DNA of 64,000 nucleotides from JAZKFT01 sp039925965 (lineage in GTDB: Bacteria; Bacteroidota; Bacteroidia; Chitinophagales; Chitinophagaceae): NCBI GenBank assembly GCA_039925965.1, contig JBDSXW010000005.1, positions 1 through 64,000 of the forward strand, given 5' to 3'. The first letter of the stretch is position 1, and the number at the start of each line of letters is the position of its first letter. Below, piece after piece: positions 59,762-64,000 of this stretch. The position numbers were made by a program, and so were the translations under genes. Under the pieces are notes generated by a model. That model saw only the letters and a program-made list of their open reading frames with translations. It did not search any database and was not told where the DNA came from.

Positions 59762-60634
59762 TTACATTAGGACATTGCGCCCATACAGCACATAAAAATT
59801 AAAAGCCATCCACAGCAGGATATTGGCGATGAGCACAGGATCTTTAAATAAATAGTCGGTGGGCGATTCGGTCTGTCCTTTCTGGATGGTTTGTTGCAAA
59901 TGGCGCAGCATACCTACAATTACAAAGCCAGAACTCAGGTAGAAATAGGGGAACCGGATTCTTGTGATGACTTCCGGATCGTGGGTGTACATAATATAGG
60001 CTACGATGGTGACCGCACAAGTGGCAGCGAGTGCGGTGTCTAAAAAAGTCAATGAATAATGCTGCAGTGAGCGCCGGGTTTGGTTGGTAGTTAGCAAAGC
60101 CAATTCGCAACGGCGTTTGGCGAATGCCAGGTACAGGCTTAATAAAAAAGTAACCAGGATAATCCAGCTGCTGCCGGGCGACCCGAGAATGAGTCCGCCA
60201 AACAAAATGCGGAATACGAACCCCAGGGCGATTGTGACACAGTCCACCACTGCTACATGTTTCAGCGCAAAAGAATAAGCCAGTTGCAATACGATATATG
60301 CAACCAAAACCCATTTAGCTTCATTGGGTAAAAAGAAAAGCAGCACAGCCGCGATAACCATACAAATCGCCGAAAGGCTGACCAATTGGTTGGTTGAAAT
60401 TTTTCCCGAAGGGTAAGGGCGGTACTTTTTTATCGGATGCTCTTTATCAAAATTGACATCCACGAGGTCGTTGATGCAATAAATGCTGCTGGCAGCAAAG
60501 CAAAATGCGCCAAAGCCTAGGGCCATTAACTGAACCAGGTGCAGGTCTTTCATCATGCCCGCAAAAAACATGGGCAGAAAGATAAAGCCATTCTTAATCC
60601 ACTCTTTAACTCTTAGTTGTTGCAACAAAAGCAT
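59762..60634 (-). CDS. UbiA-family polyprenyl-phosphate phosphoribosyl transferase (DPPR synthase-like)
   Basis: 290 residues with eight or nine helices. The first Asp-rich motif is INDLVDVNFDKEHPIKKYRP (Asn55, Asp56, Asp59, Asp63), and the second region is KHVAVVDCVTIALGFVFR; AFAKRRCELALL follows. This set, in particular HPxKxxRP and the FR..FGG stretch, matches decaprenyl-phosphate phosphoribosyltransferase (Rv3806c) better than menaquinone or haem UbiA enzymes. The substrates would be polyprenyl phosphate and PRPP. The gene stands between the phosphatase and DprE1-like genes on the same strand. Confidence 0.87.
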   Translation of the reverse strand: MLLLQQLRVKEWIKNGFIFLPMFFAGMMKDLHLVQLMALGFGAFCFAASSIYCINDLVDVNFDKEHPIKKYRPYPSGKISTNQLVSLSAICMVIAAVLLFFLPNEAKWVLVAYIVLQLAYSFALKHVAVVDCVTIALGFVFRILFGGLILGSPGSSWIILVTFLLSLYLAFAKRRCELALLTTNQTRRSLQHYSLTFLDTALAATCAVTIVAYIMYTHDPEVITRIRFPYFYLSSGFVIVGMLRHLQQTIQKGQTESPTDYLFKDPVLIANILLWMAFNFYVLYGRNVLM

Positions 60635-60703
60635 CTACATGTTTGATTTATGTGTTCCCAATTCAATTAGGCCATTTTCGATCCCAATTCCTTAATTCAT
60701 CTT

Positions 60704-60767
60704 GCTACTCCCATTCGCTAATCGCTACTTTCTACTCGATACTGGTTACTGCCTGCTTGATACTTGC
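60704..60767. repeat. Degenerate heptamer array after the HAD phosphatase gene
   Basis: On the minus strand, a run of 7-bp units of the form AAGTATC, CAGTAAC, CAGTATC, GAGTAGA, AAGTAGC, GATTAGC, roughly (A/G)AGTA(G/T)C, begins about 18 bp after the stop codon. The match is imperfect. Confidence 0.4.
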
Positions 60768-60784
60768 ACCCACTTCCAGCCCAT

Positions 60785-61396
60785 TCAAAAGTAACGATAG
60801 TAAAATTCCTTACTGATGGAACGAAGTTTTTTATCGCCGGGCGAATTTCCGTAGCAGACAAATTCATATTCCGAAGCGGGGTATTGGTTCAGCAGCCGGC
60901 GCAGTTTTTCTTTGCCCTTACAATTGGGTGTGGCAAATTCACCGGTGAACCGCTGCTGATGATCGTATTGTAATTCCGTACAAATAAGCCCTGCTGCAAA
61001 GAAATCGGCCAGTGGAGCCAGCCATTCCCGGCAGGAAGCCGACAACAGGATGATCTTTTGATCCGGCTGCTTGTCCTTAAGTTCCATAATGTATTTAAAT
61101 GCACTTAGGCGCAAATCCGCTTTCATTTGTTGGTTAAAAAATAGCTGGCAGCGCTGGTAAATGTCCTCCTTTGCCTGGCCCTTCCAGATCTGCGAAAGCA
61201 GGGCCAGCTTGGTTTGTGAAAGATCGCCAATAAAAATGCACTTAATCAAAACAGGGGTTACCCGCAGCCAGGCTCCAAGTCTTGTAAACAGAGAAGGCAT
61301 AAAATAGCGGAGTAATATGATGAACGAATCACTGCCGGTAATGGTGCCGTCTACATCAAAAACATGAACCGTTTGTTTACGAGTATGGTTAATCAT
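60785..61396 (-). CDS. HAD-IB phosphatase
   Basis: 203 residues. Motif 1 is HVFDVDGTITGSDS (nucleophile Asp14, acid Asp16), motif 2 ILLSASCREWL, motif 3 Lys in NCKGKEKL and motif 4 YGNSPGDKKL, the IB subclass. It could remove the 5-phosphate from polyprenyl-phosphoryl-5-phosphoribose before oxidation by the DprE1-like enzyme. In mycobacteria that step is ascribed to a different phosphatase family (Rv3807c), so this would be a non-homologous replacement; the role is inferred from position. Confidence 0.85.
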   Translation of the reverse strand: MINHTRKQTVHVFDVDGTITGSDSFIILLRYFMPSLFTRLGAWLRVTPVLIKCIFIGDLSQTKLALLSQIWKGQAKEDIYQRCQLFFNQQMKADLRLSAFKYIMELKDKQPDQKIILLSASCREWLAPLADFFAAGLICTELQYDHQQRFTGEFATPNCKGKEKLRRLLNQYPASEYEFVCYGNSPGDKKLRSISKEFYYRYF

Positions 61397-61465
61397 TTTT
61401 CATTACCGGTTTGCTTTGGCCGTGGATCAGTATTTTTACCGCCACAATTAAAGTAAAGCATTTGA

Positions 61466-62710
61466 ATGTTTCAAAACTCTGAATACCTGCATCGTGGCAC
61501 TACTTTTTTACACAACCGGATGTTTCCTTCGAAAAAGCGGCTGAGTACGCTGATGCTATATGCTACTGATCTCTGCGATTCAGCCTGCAAGCATTGCCTC
61601 ATCTGGGCCAAACGGCCCGTAAGTTACCTTGACAAGCATAAGATTTTCGATTTAATTACCAGCAATAAGCTGATTACCAAACATACCCGGGTAGGATTGG
61701 AGGGCGGCGAATTCCTGCTACACCCTGATGCGCTGGAAATCATGGAATGGTTTTCCAAAAATCACCCACTGTTCGACCTCTTTAGCAACTGCCTGAAACC
61801 CGAGAGCGTGATAGAAGCGGTGAATAAATTTCCTCCTGACCGCCTGTATATTTCGCTTGATGGCACTAAAAAAACTTACCAGTACATGCGGGGTAAGGAT
61901 GGTTACGACGGCGTGCTGAAAGTGATTGAAGCTACCCACGATAAGCTGCCTGTGGCAGTCATGTTTACCTTATCGCCCTACAATGATTTCAGTGATTTAG
62001 CGCATGTGGCAGAGATCTGTAAGAAATTCAATGTAGACCTTCGGGTGGGCGTGTATAACAATGTGGCTTTTTTCGACACCCTGGAGAAAGCCCATGAAAC
62101 CAATATTGGCGAAGAGAAAAAGGAGACCCAGCTAAAGTTTGGCGATGTAAAGAAACTCGCTGGCGTAATGGAAGCCACCCGAGAAATGAAGCGCCACGAG
62201 CAGGAAGATATTGGCGTACCCAAACATAACGAACGAAGGGTGGAAGATGTGGTGGCGAGGAGCATTCCCCCGATTGTAAAACAGTTCAAAGAGAACTACG
62301 ACTACCTCGTGCTGTACGATGAATGGCGGAAAAAGAACCTGCATATTAAATGCTATAGTATCCTGGATAGTATTGTGGTATTGCCTAATGGAGACGTCCC
62401 CATTTGCCAGAACCTCGATCTTAAACTGGGCAATGTGTTTATCGAATCGCTGGATGAGATTTTCAATAAAGCCGAAACACAAAAACTCCACGATCATTAC
62501 GTAAATAATTGCAACCAGTGCTGGATGGCCTTCCATCGTAAATATGATGTGGCGCTGTATCGAACGTTCGAGAAAAACTTTGGCCAGTGGGCTACCAACA
62601 AAATGCTCGGTTACCACCAGTGGACCGATGATGCCAATCTTTCTTACAAAGCCTATTTTAGCGCCTTACAAAGCCGCCTCAACCACCAAGATGATGATAC
62701 CGACCAGTAA
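61466..62710 (+). CDS. Radical SAM protein with SPASM-like domain
   Basis: 414 residues. The iron-sulfur motif is DLCDSACKHCLIW (Cys37, Cys41, Cys44, CxxxCxxC), followed by the GGE motif in RVGLEGGEFLLHPD and the SPLD-like loop YISLDGTKKTYQYMRGKDGYDG. The C-terminal part has C-x-n-P-x-C and CNQCW, as in SPASM auxiliary cluster regions. It is transcribed divergently from the phosphatase gene across 69 bp, and its last 20 bp overlap the next gene. The substrate is unknown; such enzymes modify peptides, sugars or other metabolites. No peptide substrate is seen nearby. Confidence 0.88.
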   Translation: MFQNSEYLHRGTTFLHNRMFPSKKRLSTLMLYATDLCDSACKHCLIWAKRPVSYLDKHKIFDLITSNKLITKHTRVGLEGGEFLLHPDALEIMEWFSKNHPLFDLFSNCLKPESVIEAVNKFPPDRLYISLDGTKKTYQYMRGKDGYDGVLKVIEATHDKLPVAVMFTLSPYNDFSDLAHVAEICKKFNVDLRVGVYNNVAFFDTLEKAHETNIGEEKKETQLKFGDVKKLAGVMEATREMKRHEQEDIGVPKHNERRVEDVVARSIPPIVKQFKENYDYLVLYDEWRKKNLHIKCYSILDSIVVLPNGDVPICQNLDLKLGNVFIESLDEIFNKAETQKLHDHYVNNCNQCWMAFHRKYDVALYRTFEKNFGQWATNKMLGYHQWTDDANLSYKAYFSALQSRLNHQDDDTDQ

Positions 62711-64000
62711 ACAGCTGCCGCTAAAATATGCCTGGCTGTTTTTTATCCTGCTCATCGGGCTGATTGCCTGGTGCGCCAATCCATGGCAACTCTATTTTCT
62801 CAACGACGATTTTATCCATATCCCAAAGGCCTACGATGGTACCATCGGGCATAATAATGGGCTGAGACATATCTGCGACCTGTCGCTCTATATCGACTCG
62901 CTGATGAGCAAGCAAAATGCATTTGGTTATCATCTCACCAACCTGCTGTTACATACCGCCAATATGCTATTGATGGTGCCGCTGGCAAAGAAGCTCGCAG
63001 CTACCCTTGGCTATCCCATCAGCACACAGGTGGCCTTGCTGATTGCTGGTTTGTTTGGTGTGTATGCTTTTCATTCCGAAGCCGTATTCTGGATATTATG
63101 CCGCACCGCTTCCTTGAGTTTATTTTTTAATTTATTATGCTGGCTCTGTTTTTTCAGAGCGATGACGGCGCGGTTATGGATACTGCCGATGGTCTTGTTT
63201 TTTCTGCTCGGCATATTTACCTATGAGTCGCTTTGGGTGTATCCTTTCTGGTTGCTGGCCTGGTTCTTCCTGTTGCCAAAAGGCAGTGTGGACAAGGCTT
63301 TGAGCAAGTGGCCAATTGCGGTAACCTGGATTGTTTTCATCGCTTATTTTCCGGTTCGGTTAAAAATTACCGGTGCACTCCTGGGTACTTACGAAGCCGG
63401 TGACGTAGAGCATTTCAACCCATTGGCGCTCGTTGAAAAAACATCGAAGTTGTTTATGAGAAGCTTCCTGCCCCCGATAGAAAATATAAAGCTTTTTGCT
63501 GTGCTTTTTGGAGCTGCCATGCTAGGTGTTTTATGGCTGGCCTTGCTGCTGCTCAAACGAAAACTGGTAGACAAACTGCTATTGTTTTTCATACTGGCCT
63601 GGCTTATTTCTTACTACCCTTACGTGTCGATGGGGGTAAGCGTAACGGGTTATGAATCGGAGCGTTACCTGTATTATCCCTCCTTGTTTTTGTGTGCCGG
63701 CCTGGTATATGCAGGTGTTTTGCTGTGGCAAAAGAATGGCCGGGCGTTAATGGTTTACTTGTCTGCTTTGTTCTTGTTTCATATCTTTTTCCTGGTAAAA
63801 GCGGCTGAGGTTTTCAAGGAGATCAGCGGCTATTCCAGAGAGGCAATAGCCGCGATTTCGAAACTTCAGCCGTCTAAAAAACTGGTGATTAAAAACCTAC
63901 CGGTTTATAGTAATGGCCTACCGGTTTTTAACTACGGCTTTATGAATGCGATGGAATGGTTTTCACCCGGAAGAGATACGCTTCAGGTGGAAGTAGAAAG
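62691..64000 (+). CDS. GT-C-type polytopic glycosyltransferase-like protein (3' end outside window)
   Basis: The frame from ATG 62691 stays open for 436 codons to the end of the window; it starts inside the radical SAM gene (20-bp overlap), showing translational coupling. About ten or eleven hydrophobic helices. Early segments fit the GT-C family pattern: LNDDFIHIPKAYDG (acidic Asp-Asp motif in the first lumen/periplasm loop), YHLTNLLLHTANMLL and GVYAFHSEAVFWILCRTASL, like the TMTC/DUF1736-type or PMT-like transferases. Such enzymes take sugars from polyprenyl phosphates, exactly what the adjacent genes should make. Acceptor unknown; remaining C-terminus not seen. Confidence 0.78.
   Translation, partial: MMIPTSKQLPLKYAWLFFILLIGLIAWCANPWQLYFLNDDFIHIPKAYDGTIGHNNGLRHICDLSLYIDSLMSKQNAFGYHLTNLLLHTANMLLMVPLAKKLAATLGYPISTQVALLIAGLFGVYAFHSEAVFWILCRTASLSLFFNLLCWLCFFRAMTARLWILPMVLFFLLGIFTYESLWVYPFWLLAWFFLLPKGSVDKALSKWPIAVTWIVFIAYFPVRLKITGALLGTYEAGDVEHFNPLALVEKTSKLFMRSFLPPIENIKLFAVLFGAAMLGVLWLALLLLKRKLVDKLLLFFILAWLISYYPYVSMGVSVTGYESERYLYYPSLFLCAGLVYAGVLLWQKNGRALMVYLSALFLFHIFFLVKAAEVFKEISGYSREAIAAISKLQPSKKLVIKNLPVYSNGLPVFNYGFMNAMEWFSPGRDTLQVEVE

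Overview
The window looks like chromosomal DNA of a Bacteroidota bacterium, most likely a Chitinophagaceae-type organism. This rests on two proteins with type IX secretion (T9SS) C-terminal tails, a DUF5103 T9SS plug protein, a TonB receptor/DUF4249 lipoprotein pair, DUF4293 and DUF6427 membrane proteins, and promoters of the Bacteroidota form TTTG-N20-TAnnTTTG (for example at 16219 and, on the minus strand, 41866). I see no insertion sequence, prophage or CRISPR array. The window starts inside an LD-carboxypeptidase gene and ends inside a GT-C glycosyltransferase-like gene that is still open at base 64000.

Layout. 1-9 kb: cell-wall carboxypeptidase, a MacB/FtsX permease whose last codons are frameshifted, a lipoprotein / XRE regulator / membrane-protein group with a palindromic operator candidate, two tandem alpha/beta hydrolases and the potassium transporter Kup. 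9-21 kb: a secreted protein of unknown function, DUF6427, purQ, a stand-alone DsbD N-terminal domain followed by full DsbD, an ECF-type sigma factor, uvrA and a T9SS cargo protein. 21-33 kb: DUF4293, glyA, a serine hydrolase, a sugar nucleotidyltransferase, the cysE-cysM pair, a PQQ-type sugar dehydrogenase and the TonB receptor/DUF4249 pair. 33-45 kb: SMP-30 lipoprotein, TerC, cytochrome b plus molybdopterin oxidoreductase, a beta-helix protein, hipBA, two tRNA-Gln genes, xerD and a DUF885 lipoprotein. 45-57 kb: T9SS cargo, L,D-transpeptidase, a DedA/glycosyltransferase pair, DinB, DUF481, acyl-ACP desaturase, a LolC-type permease, the T9SS plug protein, SRP RNA and a small transaldolase.

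57-64 kb is the most interesting block. It encodes homologues of the mycobacterial route to decaprenyl-phosphoryl-arabinose: a UbiA-fold phosphoribosyl transferase, a HAD-IB phosphatase, a DprE1-like FAD oxidase and a DprE2-like reductase. Divergent to them lie a radical SAM/SPASM protein and a multi-spanning GT-C-like protein, the type of enzyme that uses polyprenyl-phosphate sugars. I infer a polyprenyl-phosphate pentose donor pathway with its own transferase.

A second theme is intergenic. Tandem arrays with 7, 14 or 8 bp units sit next to stop or start codons at several loci (3758, 25621, 35637, 43009, 54951, 56613, 57323), and several perfect nested inverted repeats occur in leaders, one of them covering the start codon of the L,D-transpeptidase gene.
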